From Pseudomonas cichorii (GTDB taxonomy: Bacteria > Pseudomonadota > Gammaproteobacteria > Pseudomonadales > Pseudomonadaceae), in assembly GCF_018343775.1 (NCBI RefSeq), contig NZ_CP074349.1, forward strand, positions 1,602,001 through 1,666,000: 64,000 nt of DNA, in the 5' to 3' direction. The notes under the pieces were generated by a model. The model saw only the letters and a list, made by a program, of their open reading frames with translations, was not told the origin of the DNA and did no database searches. A program made the translations under genes and the position numbers. Shown in pieces: positions 25,770 to 33,739 of this stretch (position 1 is its first letter; the number at the start of each line of letters is the position of its first letter).

Positions 25770-27962
25770 ATGGAAATCAAGGTCAACTTTCTCGACAACC
25801 TCCGACTCGAAGCCAAGTTCGACGACTTCACGGTGGTTGCCGATCAACCTATCCGCTACAAGGGCGATGGTTCGGCACCGGGTCCGTTCGACTATTTCCT
25901 GGCTTCATCGGCCTTGTGTGCGGCTTACTTTGTGAAGTTGTACTGCGAAACCCGCAATATCCCCACCGACAACATTCGCCTGTCGCAGAACAACATTGTC
26001 GATCCGGAAAACCGCTATAACCAGATCTTCAAGATCCAGGTCGAGCTGCCTGCGGACATATCCGCCAAGGACCGTCAGGGCATCCTGCGTTCCATCGACC
26101 GCTGTACAGTCAAAAAGGTGGTGCAGGCCGGGCCTGAGTTCGTGATCGAAGAAGTCGAGAACCTGGACGCCGACGCCCAGGCCTTGCTGATGCCGAGTCT
26201 GTCCACCGGAGCAGGCACCTGCATTGCCGGCAAGGACCTGCCGCTGGAACAGACCATCGCCAATATGTCGGGCATCCTGGCGGGCCTTGGCATGAAGATC
26301 GAAATCGCCTCGTGGCGCAATATCGTCCCCAATGTCTGGTCACTGCATATCCGCGATGCGCAATCGCCGATGTGCTTTACCAATGGCAAGGGGGCGACCA
26401 AGGAGGGCGCACTGGCGTCGGCGTTGGGCGAGTTCATCGAACGGCTCAACTGCAACTTCTTCTACAACGATCAGTTCTGGGGCGAAGACATCGCCAATGC
26501 CGAGTTCGTGCATTACCCGGACGAGCGCTGGTTCAAGCCAGGGCGTAAAGATGCGCTGCCGGAAGAAATCCTCGACGAATACTGCCTGGAAATCTACAAC
26601 CCAGACGGCGAACTGCGCGGCTCGCATCTGTACGACACCAACTCCGGCAACGTCGAGCGCGGCATCTGTTCGCTGCCGTATGTGCGCCAGTCAGATGGCG
26701 AAGTGGTGTACTTCCCCTCCAACCTGATCGAAAACCTGTTCCTCAGTAACGGCATGAGTGCCGGTAACACGCTGGTCGAAGCGCAGGTTCAATGCCTGTC
26801 GGAAATCTTCGAGCGGGCAGTAAAGCGCGAAATTCTGGAAGGTGAAATTGCCTTGCCGGATGTGCCGCAGGACGTGCTGGCGAAATACCCTGGCATTCTG
26901 GCTGGCATCCAGGGCCTGGAAGAGCAGGGCTTTCCGGTGCTGGTTAAGGATGCGTCGCTGGGCGGCGAATTCCCGGTGATGTGCGTCACCTTGATGAACC
27001 CGCGCACCGGTGGCGTATTCGCCTCGTTCGGCGCGCACCCAAGCTTTGAAGTGGCGCTGGAGCGCAGCCTGACGGAATTGCTTCAGGGCCGCAGTTTTGA
27101 AGGCCTCAACGACCTGCCGCAGCCTACCTTTGAAAGCCATGCGGTGACCGAGCCCAATAACTTCGTCGAGCACTTTATCGACTCCAGCGGCGTGGTGTCG
27201 TGGCGCTTCTTCAGTGCGAAATCCGACTTTGAATTTGTCGAATGGGATTTCTCCGGCCAGGGCGAAAACTCCAATGCCGAGGAAGCCGCGACGCTGTTCG
27301 GCATTCTCGAAGACATGGGCAAAGAAGTGTACATGGCGGTGTACGAGCATCTGGGTGCATCGGCCTGCCGCATTCTGGTGCCGGGTTACTCCGAGATCTA
27401 TCCGCTGGAAGACCTCATCTGGGACAACACCAACAAGGCACTGCTGTTCCGTGCCGACATCCTGAACCTGCACAGCCTGAACGCTGCCAGCCTGAAAAAG
27501 CTGGCCAAGCGCCTGGAAGACAGCGAACTGGATGATTACACCGACATCACCACCCTTATCGGCATCGAGTTCGATGACAACACGGCCTGGGGCCAGTTGA
27601 CGATCCTTGAGCTGAAACTGCTCATCTACCTCGCCTTGCAGAAGTTTGAAGAGGCGAAAGAGCTGGTAGAAGCCTTCCTGCAATTCAACGACAACACCGT
27701 CGAGCGCGGCTTGTTCTATCAAGCCCTGAACGTGGTACTGGAAGTGGAACTGGACGAAGAGCTGGCGCTTGAGGATTACGAAGTCAACTTCCGTCGCATG
27801 TTCGGCAACGAGCGAATGGACGCGGTGCTGGGCTCCATGGACGGCAGCGTCCGCTTCTACGGCCTGACGCCCACCAGTATGAAGCTGGAAGGGCTCGACA
27901 GGCACCAGCGTTTGATCGACAGCTACAAGAAACTGCATGCGGCACGGGCGAAGGCGGTATAG
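25770..27962 (+). CDS. OsmC domain/YcaO domain fusion protein
   Basis: 730 residues. Residues 1-140 form an OsmC-like domain (FDDFTVVADQPIRYKGDGSA, FDYFLASSALCAAYFVKLYC). Residues about 145-590 form the YcaO ATP-grasp-like domain, with GKGATKEGALASALGEFIER and QVQCLSEIFERAVKREILEG carrying the conserved Glu residues that bind ATP-Mg. The C-terminal 140 residues are a helical YcaO-C region. E. coli YcaO (586 aa) helps RimO methylthiolate ribosomal protein S12; YcaO enzymes in general activate amide backbones. The gene has no biosynthetic partner nearby, so a housekeeping role is more likely than peptide natural-product synthesis. GC-rich native codon use. Confidence 0.9.
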   Translation: MEIKVNFLDNLRLEAKFDDFTVVADQPIRYKGDGSAPGPFDYFLASSALCAAYFVKLYCETRNIPTDNIRLSQNNIVDPENRYNQIFKIQVELPADISAKDRQGILRSIDRCTVKKVVQAGPEFVIEEVENLDADAQALLMPSLSTGAGTCIAGKDLPLEQTIANMSGILAGLGMKIEIASWRNIVPNVWSLHIRDAQSPMCFTNGKGATKEGALASALGEFIERLNCNFFYNDQFWGEDIANAEFVHYPDERWFKPGRKDALPEEILDEYCLEIYNPDGELRGSHLYDTNSGNVERGICSLPYVRQSDGEVVYFPSNLIENLFLSNGMSAGNTLVEAQVQCLSEIFERAVKREILEGEIALPDVPQDVLAKYPGILAGIQGLEEQGFPVLVKDASLGGEFPVMCVTLMNPRTGGVFASFGAHPSFEVALERSLTELLQGRSFEGLNDLPQPTFESHAVTEPNNFVEHFIDSSGVVSWRFFSAKSDFEFVEWDFSGQGENSNAEEAATLFGILEDMGKEVYMAVYEHLGASACRILVPGYSEIYPLEDLIWDNTNKALLFRADILNLHSLNAASLKKLAKRLEDSELDDYTDITTLIGIEFDDNTAWGQLTILELKLLIYLALQKFEEAKELVEAFLQFNDNTVERGLFYQALNVVLEVELDEELALEDYEVNFRRMFGNERMDAVLGSMDGSVRFYGLTPTSMKLEGLDRHQRLIDSYKKLHAARAKAV

Positions 27963-27982
27963 CGATACGTCGTTTGAAATGA

Positions 27983-28040
27983 AGCTGTCGCGACCCTCTC
28001 ACAGGATGAACACCTCGTGGGAGGGGGCTTGCCCGCGACA
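27983..28040. repeat. REP-type palindrome
   Basis: CTGTCGCGACCCTCTCACAG (from 27984) and GTGGGAGGGGGCTTGCCCGC (from 28017) are the two halves of a Pseudomonas REP doublet between convergent genes. It may serve as a transcription end or mRNA stabiliser. Confidence 0.7.
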
Positions 28041-28042
28041 TG

Positions 28043-28429
28043 TCAGTTGGCCTTGCGCCCGCGTGCGGCGGGCTTGACCGGCACGCTTCCCCCATACTCG
28101 TTCCACCAGGCAACGAGCGCCTCCATTGTTGGCCCCAGGCCCCGAGCCTTTTGGGTGATTTCATATTCGACGCGCGGTGGTACTTCCGCAAAGATGGTGC
28201 GTGACACCAGACCGTCGGCCTCCAGTTCTCGCAGTTGTGCTGTCAGCATGTGCTGAGTAATACCGGGAATGGCTTTGCGCAGTTCGCCAAAGCGATAGAT
28301 CCGCTGATTGAGCAGCCACATGATTTCCAGTTTCCATTTACCTGAAAGCAGAGCAAATGCACGACGCATTTCCTCATGCATATTGACTGTAGTTTCCTCA
28401 ATAGTCTGGTTTTCCATACTAGCCACCAT
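28043..28429 (-). CDS. HxlR family transcriptional regulator
   Basis: 128 residues. The winged helix is GKWKLEIMWLLNQRIYRFGE followed by LRKAIPGITQHMLTAQLREL and RTIFAEVPPRVEYEITQKAR. The C-terminal tail is basic (KPAARGRKAN). The ATG at 28429 has AGGA six bases upstream; the ATG at 28417 is a second option. It is divergent from a DoxX-like gene across 81 bp that hold two ACTT...AAGT palindromes, which fits an HxlR site controlling both. Confidence 0.9.
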   Translation of the reverse strand: MVASMENQTIEETTVNMHEEMRRAFALLSGKWKLEIMWLLNQRIYRFGELRKAIPGITQHMLTAQLRELEADGLVSRTIFAEVPPRVEYEITQKARGLGPTMEALVAWWNEYGGSVPVKPAARGRKAN

Positions 28430-28440
28430 TCATTCATCCT

Positions 28441-28498
28441 ACTTGTTGAAGTTCATGTTAGGCGACATCCTCGCCACTTATTGAACTTACTTTCAAGT
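28441..28498. promoter_or_regulatory. Candidate HxlR operators
   Basis: ACTTGTTGAAGT (28441-28452) and ACTTACTTTCAAGT (28485-28498) are short palindromes sharing ACTT/AAGT arms in the gap between the hxlR-type and doxX-type genes. The pairing of similar sites suggests dimer binding. Confidence 0.5.
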
Positions 28499-28510
28499 CA
28501 GAGAGAAAAA

Positions 28511-28921
28511 ATGACCACTTATTACCTCTACTGGATCAGCACCGTTTTGTTGTCGCTGCTGTATTTCGTTTCTGCAAGCCTGTATATCGCCAAGGGCGAC
28601 TTTGTGCGAAAGGCACAAGCGGATCTGGGATATTCGGCCCCGACTCTTGTGCCGTTCATGATCGTCATCAAGGTGCTTGGCCCCATCGCCATTCTCTGGC
28701 ACTTCAATGTAGCGCTGAGCGATCTCGCCTATGCCGGTATCTTCTATCACCTGGTGCTGTCCGGCATGGCTCATCTGGGCGTCCGCAACCCCAAAGGCGC
28801 ACTGCCTGCGGCGTTGGGTATCATTTTTCTGATCGCTTCCTTCTCAACGCAAAACGCTGCTCGCGAACTGCAATCGCCTTATGCACCTGCGGCTGCAGTT
28901 CTTGAAGCAACGTTTGGTTGA
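28511..28921 (+). CDS. DoxX-like membrane protein
   Basis: 136 residues with four hydrophobic segments (LYWISTVLLSLLYFVSASLY, LVPFMIVIKVLGPIAILWHF, YAGIFYHLVLSGMAHLGV, LPAALGIIFLIASFS). This layout and the N-terminal half match DoxX-like proteins, small inner-membrane proteins of uncertain role, often induced with redox or electrophile stress genes. The start follows AGAGAGAAAAA. The frame is open 45 codons upstream, but that part runs back over the regulator gene. Probably controlled by the divergent HxlR protein. Confidence 0.82.
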   Translation: MTTYYLYWISTVLLSLLYFVSASLYIAKGDFVRKAQADLGYSAPTLVPFMIVIKVLGPIAILWHFNVALSDLAYAGIFYHLVLSGMAHLGVRNPKGALPAALGIIFLIASFSTQNAARELQSPYAPAAAVLEATFG

Positions 28922-28939
28922 TGGAAGTCTGGAGGACCT

Positions 28940-29221
28940 TTATCGCGAGCCGCTGTCGTAAGCTGCCTGCCCGGTTTCAGCGTCCTTGCGGCGTGCCGGA
29001 TCGCCGAGCCAGAGCATCAGGCAGGTGCCAAGCATCAGGATCGATGCGACCACGTAGAACGGAACGGCGAATGACTGGGTGGCGACATAGAGCAGGCGTT
29101 GCTGGCTGCGGTTGGCCAGGCGTGCCCAGATCGTCATGGAGATCGCGGCCAGCGTACGTGATGAGCGATCCTGGGCCTGCTTGCGAAAGTTGCAGGTTCT
29201 GGGAGCGGATTTGGTCTGCAT
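28940..29221 (-). pseudogene. MFS transporter C-terminal remnant
   Basis: The minus frame encodes RLANRSQQRLLYVATQSFAV and PFYVVASILMLGTCLMLWLG, ending with a polar tail. The loop plus last helix fits the C-terminus of a multidrug-type MFS protein. The preceding residues show no transporter character, and a second overlapping frame runs to 29324 with unrelated sequence. Only a fragment of a transporter gene survives here. Confidence 0.45.
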
Positions 29222-29332
29222 GGGCGATCAGCCGGGCTTTGGGGGCAGGGGGCATGCCTGCGACGATGGCGAGGATGACCTCGTTGTCGGATAATGCCCG
29301 GTCAAGCCTGCTGATGGGCTCCACGAGTCGAG

Positions 29333-30040
29333 GTGTCTGTAATGGTAAAAGCGCGGCCGCGCCCTGCGGTGAACGGTGTGGCTTCGGCCGATAGGGTCTT
29401 GACGGTGCTCACGGCATTTCAGGTCGGTGATAAGGCGCTGACTCTGGTGGAGCTTGTCGAACGTACGGGGCTTATTAAAAGCACGATCATGCGCTTGATG
29501 GTTTCACTGGAAAATCATGGTTTCATCACGCGAATGGCCGACGGACGCTATCAGTTGGCCAGTGAAGTCATGAGGCTCAATGCCGTTTACCAGGAGTCGC
29601 TCGATCTGGAAGGCCATGTAATGCCCAAACTGCATTACTTGTCTGAGCGGACGGGGGAAACCGTATCCTTCTACGTTCGGCATGGCGCCTATCGTATGTG
29701 CCAATACCGGGTGAACTCCATTCATCGACTGCGACTCAACATGCAGCCCGGTGACATGCGTCCCATGGATGAGGCTGCCGGAGCCCAGGCGTTGCGTGCC
29801 TCTTTCCAGACCGCAATGGCGCTGGAAAAACCGTTTTACTCTTGTGGCGCGACCGACCCTCATGCAGCCTCTGTTGCACTTCCGATTTACGGAGCCCAGG
29901 AGGAATTGATGGGCGCTCTGGTCATTTCAGGGCCGGCAAGCCGATTGACGGAAGAGGCTGCCGAGAGCTTCAAAGGTATCTTTTTTGAGGCCGCGCGCGA
30001 TCTGATGCGCAGCCTGGGTTGCAAGGCGGCGGGCCAGTAA
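29333..30040 (+). CDS. IclR family transcriptional regulator
   Basis: 235 residues. The N-terminal winged helix is DRVLTVLTAFQVGDKALTLV followed by ELVERTGLIKSTIMRLMVSL. The effector domain (residues 90-230) has MPKLHYLSERTGETVSFYVR and a VALPIYGAQEELMGALVISG strand. Both a GTG at 29333 and an ATG at 29342 could start it; the ATG lacks a better ribosome site. IclR proteins govern aromatic and sugar-acid catabolism. It is convergent with the MFS/dehydrogenase operon and probably controls that operon and the RraA-type gene. Confidence 0.9.
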   Translation: MSVMVKARPRPAVNGVASADRVLTVLTAFQVGDKALTLVELVERTGLIKSTIMRLMVSLENHGFITRMADGRYQLASEVMRLNAVYQESLDLEGHVMPKLHYLSERTGETVSFYVRHGAYRMCQYRVNSIHRLRLNMQPGDMRPMDEAAGAQALRASFQTAMALEKPFYSCGATDPHAASVALPIYGAQEELMGALVISGPASRLTEEAAESFKGIFFEAARDLMRSLGCKAAGQ

Positions 30041-30084
30041 CCCAGACTCTGTCGAGTCTTCATAGCGCGGCGCTCCCGAGATCG

Positions 30085-30282
30085 AGCGAAGTCCAGCAGC
30101 CGGATCAGTGAGGCGAATGCACCGGACTTCACGCCTTCGGGCTGGGGGACGTGCCCCCTATGATCGATCACCCGTTTTGTCGACAGCCTGGCCAGGCGTG
30201 GCTCCAGTTCAACCAGATGAGGTCCGGGGGCGACGAGATAAAGCCATTTGAAACCTCTTTGTTGTATTGAGGCGTTGCCAGG
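30085..30282 (-). pseudogene. Amidohydrolase (LigI/PDC hydrolase-like) internal remnant
   Basis: Directly after the MFS stop, in the same frame, the minus strand encodes GFKWLYLVAPGPHLVELEPR, then LARLSTKRVIDHRGHVPQPE and GVKSGAFASLIRLLD, after which similarity stops. The VIDHxGHVPxPxG strand is typical of COG3618 amidohydrolases such as 2-pyrone-4,6-dicarboxylate lactonase. There is no start codon and most of the barrel is missing. It lies where a third operon gene would be, downstream of the dehydrogenase and transporter. Confidence 0.6.
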
Positions 30283-30291
30283 GTGGGTGTT

Positions 30292-31623
30292 TCAGTTCTT
30301 GGCGACGGCAGCCCCGGTCTGTTCTGCCTGTTCGCGTTCGCGCTTGCGACCGATGATCAGAACCATGACACCTGCAAGGGTACACAGTGCCGTCAGTGGC
30401 ATCAGTGCCAGTGCATAGCTGCCTGTTGCGTCATGGATCGCACCATAGGCATTCACCATGATGCCGCCGCCGATCAGGTTGGCAAGGGCACCCACAGCTG
30501 CGAGCCCCGCCGCAGCGGTAGACGACGAAAGCCAGCCGGAAACCAGTGCCCAGAATGGCCCCTTCATCGAGTAGGCCCCAATCAGCACCAGGCTCAGCAT
30601 GATCACTGTGGCCACCAATGATGAGGTGAACAGCGTCAGCAGCAGGCCGCCAGCGATCATCAGCATGGTCATTGCCGTATGCCAGCGACGTTCGCCGGTG
30701 CGATCGGAGCTGCGCCCCCAGACAATCATCAACACCGAGGCGAGGCCGTAGGGAATGGCGTTGATCAGTCCGATTTCCATAGCGCTCAAGCCAAAGGTCT
30801 TGAGCAGTTGTGGTGCCCAGACGCTCATGGTGCTGCCGGCGGCAGAGGCACCCGAATAGATCAATGCCAGCACCCAGATATCTTTATGGCGAAGCAGCTT
30901 CCACAACGAAATGTGCCCGATTGTCGTTTTCTTCGAGGCCTCTTCTGCCAGGCGCTGTATCAACCAGCTACGTTGCTCGTTGCTGAGCCACTTGGCTTGC
31001 TCGGGGCGGTCGGTCAGGACGAACAGGCAGGCGATCCCCAGCAATACGGCTGGAACACCTTCGATGATGAACAGCCAGTGCCAGCCGCGCATACCCATCC
31101 AGCCATCCAGACTCAGCAACAGCCCCGACAGAGGAGAACCAATGAAGTTAGCGGCAGGAATGGCAACCATGAAGATGGCAACCATGCGTGCACGATAAGC
31201 GGAAGGCAGCCAATAGGTGAGATACAGCAGCACGCCAGGGAAAAAGCCGGCTTCGGCTGCGCCGAGCAGAAAACGCATCACATAGAGCGAGTTGGCGCCC
31301 TGCACGAAGGCGGTCCCTGCGGAAATCAATCCCCAGGTAATCATGATCCTGGCGATCCAGATACGCGCGCCATACTTTTGCATGGCCAGATTGCTGGGGA
31401 CTTCCAGAAGAAAGTAGGAAAAGAAAAACAGGCTGCTGGCAAAGCCGAATACTTTTGCGGTCAGGCCCAGGTCTTCATTCATCTGTAGCGAAGCCATGCC
31501 GATGTTGCCGCGGTCAATGATCGCAATCAGGTAACAGATGATGAGGAAGGGCAATATGCGCCAGGCGACCCGATGCATGGTGCTGCGTTCAAGTTCGCTG
31601 ACGCTGGAGGCTGTTGATGTCAT
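30292..31623 (-). CDS. MFS transporter, anion:cation symporter (ACS) type
   Basis: 443 residues with 12 hydrophobic segments. Signatures are RILPFLIICYLIAIIDRGNI, GFASSLFFFSYFLLEVPSNL and RFLLGAAEAGFFPGVLLYLT, typical of the ACS family that imports organic acids such as phthalate, 4-hydroxyphenylacetate, tartrate or galactonate with protons. The central loop is ERPEQAKWLSNEQRSWL-like. It lies 78 bp downstream of the hydroxyacid dehydrogenase on the same strand, so the imported compound is probably the substrate of this pathway. Confidence 0.9.
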   Translation of the reverse strand: MTSTASSVSELERSTMHRVAWRILPFLIICYLIAIIDRGNIGMASLQMNEDLGLTAKVFGFASSLFFFSYFLLEVPSNLAMQKYGARIWIARIMITWGLISAGTAFVQGANSLYVMRFLLGAAEAGFFPGVLLYLTYWLPSAYRARMVAIFMVAIPAANFIGSPLSGLLLSLDGWMGMRGWHWLFIIEGVPAVLLGIACLFVLTDRPEQAKWLSNEQRSWLIQRLAEEASKKTTIGHISLWKLLRHKDIWVLALIYSGASAAGSTMSVWAPQLLKTFGLSAMEIGLINAIPYGLASVLMIVWGRSSDRTGERRWHTAMTMLMIAGGLLLTLFTSSLVATVIMLSLVLIGAYSMKGPFWALVSGWLSSSTAAAGLAAVGALANLIGGGIMVNAYGAIHDATGSYALALMPLTALCTLAGVMVLIIGRKREREQAEQTGAAVAKN

Positions 31624-31701
31624 GTGACTCTCCGGTTCTTGTTTTTCTGGAGTGTTTTAATGAGCTGAGCTCCCCCTTGAGGTGGGCTCACGATCACGGG
31701 A

Positions 31702-32688
31702 TCAACGGTCAAGCAGGTGACGGTTGACCACGCACCGAGGGTCCAGAGGTGTGCCCTCCCATACATCAAGGATCTGGCGAAGTGCGACGAGCCCCACGCG
31801 CGCTCGCGCCTCGGAGGTGTTGGCACCGACATGCGGGGTGGCGACCAGGGTTGGCAGCCCCCAGAGCGGGCTGTCGGCAGGTGGCGGCTCAGGGTTGAAG
31901 GTGTCCAGGCCGGCACCCGCTATCTTCCGTTCGCTCAGCGCGTCAATCAGGGCCTGGGTATCAATCAACTCGCCGCGGGCTGTATTGATAAGAATGCAGC
32001 CAGGGCGCATGCGCTGGAATTGCTCAGCACCGATCAGGTTGTAATTGGCGTCTGTCAGGGGGCAATGCAGGCTGATGATGTCGCTCTCGGCCAGAAGGCG
32101 ATCGAAATCCTCCTCCCGCGTTACATGAGCCCGCTCGGGCAACTGCTGCAGATAGGGGTCATAAACCTTCACGTTCATCTGCAGCGGTGCCACCAGATCC
32201 ATCAGGATGCTGCCAATCGAGCCCAGGCCTACCAGGCCAAGGGTCTTGCCAAACAATTCAATGCCGTTCGCTGAAGACTTGTCCCAGTGGCCATCGCGCA
32301 TGCGTGCGTCCAGAAGAGCGGTCTGGCGGGCCACGCTGAACATGAGTGCAAAGGCATGTTCAGCAACGGACTGCGCGTTGGCACCTACTGCAACGCTGAC
32401 CGACACGCCTTGAGCGGCGGCGGCCTGAATATCGATGGTGTTGTAACCCACGCCATGCTTGGCGATTGCTTTGAGTCTGGTGGATGCCTCGATCATGGCG
32501 CGTGTCAGTTGGCCCTGGCGAACGATGATCGCATCGGGTTGCTCGGCGCGAATGATCGCTTCCAGTTCCTCGGCAGGGAGATAAGGCGTTGTGGGGATCA
32601 CCCTGATGCCTTGGCTTGCGGCCAGATTCATGGCGTCCGATGCGAGTTCGGGGCCGGTGAGCAGGATGGTTCGGGTCATGTCAGACAC
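31702..32688 (-). CDS. D-isomer-specific 2-hydroxyacid dehydrogenase
   Basis: 328 residues. The NAD-binding core has TLGLVGLGSIGSILMDLVAP. The active site has INTARGELIDTQALIDALSE with catalytic Arg, a conserved Glu in FNPEPPPADSPLWGLP, and His in ATPHVGANTSEARARVG. The catalytic-domain start is GIRVIPTTPYLPAEELEAII. This family oxidises 2-hydroxyacids (3-phosphoglycerate, hydroxypyruvate, lactate); the exact substrate is not evident. It is first in an operon with the MFS gene and divergent from the RraA-type gene, so it may supply the 2-oxoacid cleaved by that aldolase. Confidence 0.9.
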   Translation of the reverse strand: MSDMTRTILLTGPELASDAMNLAASQGIRVIPTTPYLPAEELEAIIRAEQPDAIIVRQGQLTRAMIEASTRLKAIAKHGVGYNTIDIQAAAAQGVSVSVAVGANAQSVAEHAFALMFSVARQTALLDARMRDGHWDKSSANGIELFGKTLGLVGLGSIGSILMDLVAPLQMNVKVYDPYLQQLPERAHVTREEDFDRLLAESDIISLHCPLTDANYNLIGAEQFQRMRPGCILINTARGELIDTQALIDALSERKIAGAGLDTFNPEPPPADSPLWGLPTLVATPHVGANTSEARARVGLVALRQILDVWEGTPLDPRCVVNRHLLDR

Positions 32689-32747
32689 CTTCTTGTTATG
32701 GTCGCTTCAGATGTGATGAGCAGGTTTTGCTTGTGCTCAACACTACC

Positions 32748-32785
32748 ATATTGAAATGGCGTTGCAATATTAAGATTTGAATCTT
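32748..32785. promoter_or_regulatory. Two palindromes between dehydrogenase and RraA genes
   Basis: ATATTG-N11-CAATAT (32748-32770) and AAGATTTGAATCTT (32772-32785) are adjacent inverted repeats in the divergent promoter region. They are candidate IclR sites that could control both transcription units. Confidence 0.5.
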
Positions 32786-32909
32786 GTTTTTTGAGTGCTG
32801 GTTGGGGTTCAATGGAGATGTGTTTTTATATAATGAAATGCAATTCTGTTTTTGTCGGTATCTGCACAGCCGACGACATCGAACAACATCAATAACAGAG
32901 GGGCGTCAC

Positions 32910-33587
32910 ATGAGCATTGGGTTCAGGGTTCTGGAGCGCGCACGCAAGGTCGATGCAGACTGGGTTTCGCGCTATCGGGAGGTTCCGGTCGCTAACGTCA
33001 GCGACTCGATGCACCGCATGACCGCAGGCGGGGCCAGATTGCGTCCGATGCATCGCGCTGGCGTGCTTGCCGGCCCGGCGATCACGGTCAAGGCCCGTCC
33101 GGGGGATAACCTCATGCTTCATTACGCACTGGATATTGCCCAGCCAGGCGATGTGATTGTCGTGGATGCCGGCGGTGACCTGTCCAATGCGTTGATCGGT
33201 GAAATGATGGTTGCCTACGCGGTCAAGCGTGGCGTGGCGGGCATCGTGATCAATGGTGCGATCCGGGATGCTGGCGCCATCGGCCAAGGTGATTTCCCGA
33301 TGTTTGCAGCGGGGATTTCACACCGGGGGCCTTACAAGGATGGCCCGGGCGAGATCAATGTGCCGATCGCCATCGACGGCATGGTGATTGAACCGGGCGA
33401 CCTGGTGATCGGCGATGACGATGGCCTGCTGTGTGTACCTTATGATCAGGTCGCCGAGGTGTATGAGCATGCAGTTGCCAAACACACCGCAGAGAGCAAG
33501 CAAATGGAACATATCGCTCAAGGAACCAATGATCGTACCTGGGTGCTGGAGTCGCTGAAGAAAAAAGGCTGCCAACTGCCACAGTGA
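32910..33587 (+). CDS. RraA family aldolase-type protein
   Basis: 225 residues from the ATG at 32910, preceded by AGAGGGGCG; upstream codons are AT-rich promoter sequence. The family core is GDVIVVDAGGDLSNALIGEM and GVAGIVINGAIRDAG. Arg119-Asp120 (GAIRDA) are the residues used by the metal-dependent 4-hydroxy-4-methyl-2-oxoglutarate/4-carboxy-4-hydroxy-2-oxoadipate aldolases, whereas RNase E inhibitors of the RraA type are shorter. So a pyruvate-releasing aldolase is likely. Divergent from the hydroxyacid dehydrogenase operon. A long hairpin follows. Confidence 0.85.
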   Translation: MSIGFRVLERARKVDADWVSRYREVPVANVSDSMHRMTAGGARLRPMHRAGVLAGPAITVKARPGDNLMLHYALDIAQPGDVIVVDAGGDLSNALIGEMMVAYAVKRGVAGIVINGAIRDAGAIGQGDFPMFAAGISHRGPYKDGPGEINVPIAIDGMVIEPGDLVIGDDDGLLCVPYDQVAEVYEHAVAKHTAESKQMEHIAQGTNDRTWVLESLKKKGCQLPQ

Positions 33588-33603
33588 CTTATTGCTACTC
33601 GGG

Positions 33604-33651
33604 TGGAGGGTAAGAACTGCCACCTGCGCCGGTGCAGATTCTTGCCCTCCA
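33604..33651. terminator. Long hairpin between RraA and nitrilase genes
   Basis: TGGAGGGTAAGAA (33604) pairs with TTCTTGCCCTCCA (33639-33651) with one mismatch; the inner part also folds (CACCTGCGCCGGTG). It lies between two convergent genes and likely terminates both. Confidence 0.65.
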
Positions 33652-33739
33652 TGAGCTTGCTACGCAGTCCAAATTACGTAGAGAGGTCTTAAAAGAATGT
33701 CCCGTTAACCAGGCCTCCCGCCTGCTCGTTTAGCTCATA

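Noticed and set aside
26691..27938. A 415-codon open frame opposite the YcaO gene
   Set aside because: Antisense shadow; the plus-strand OsmC-YcaO protein is full-length and conserved.
29887..30171. A minus-strand open frame of 94 codons over the IclR 3' end
   Set aside because: Only its N-terminal third is meaningful, as part of the amidohydrolase remnant; the rest is antisense of the IclR gene.
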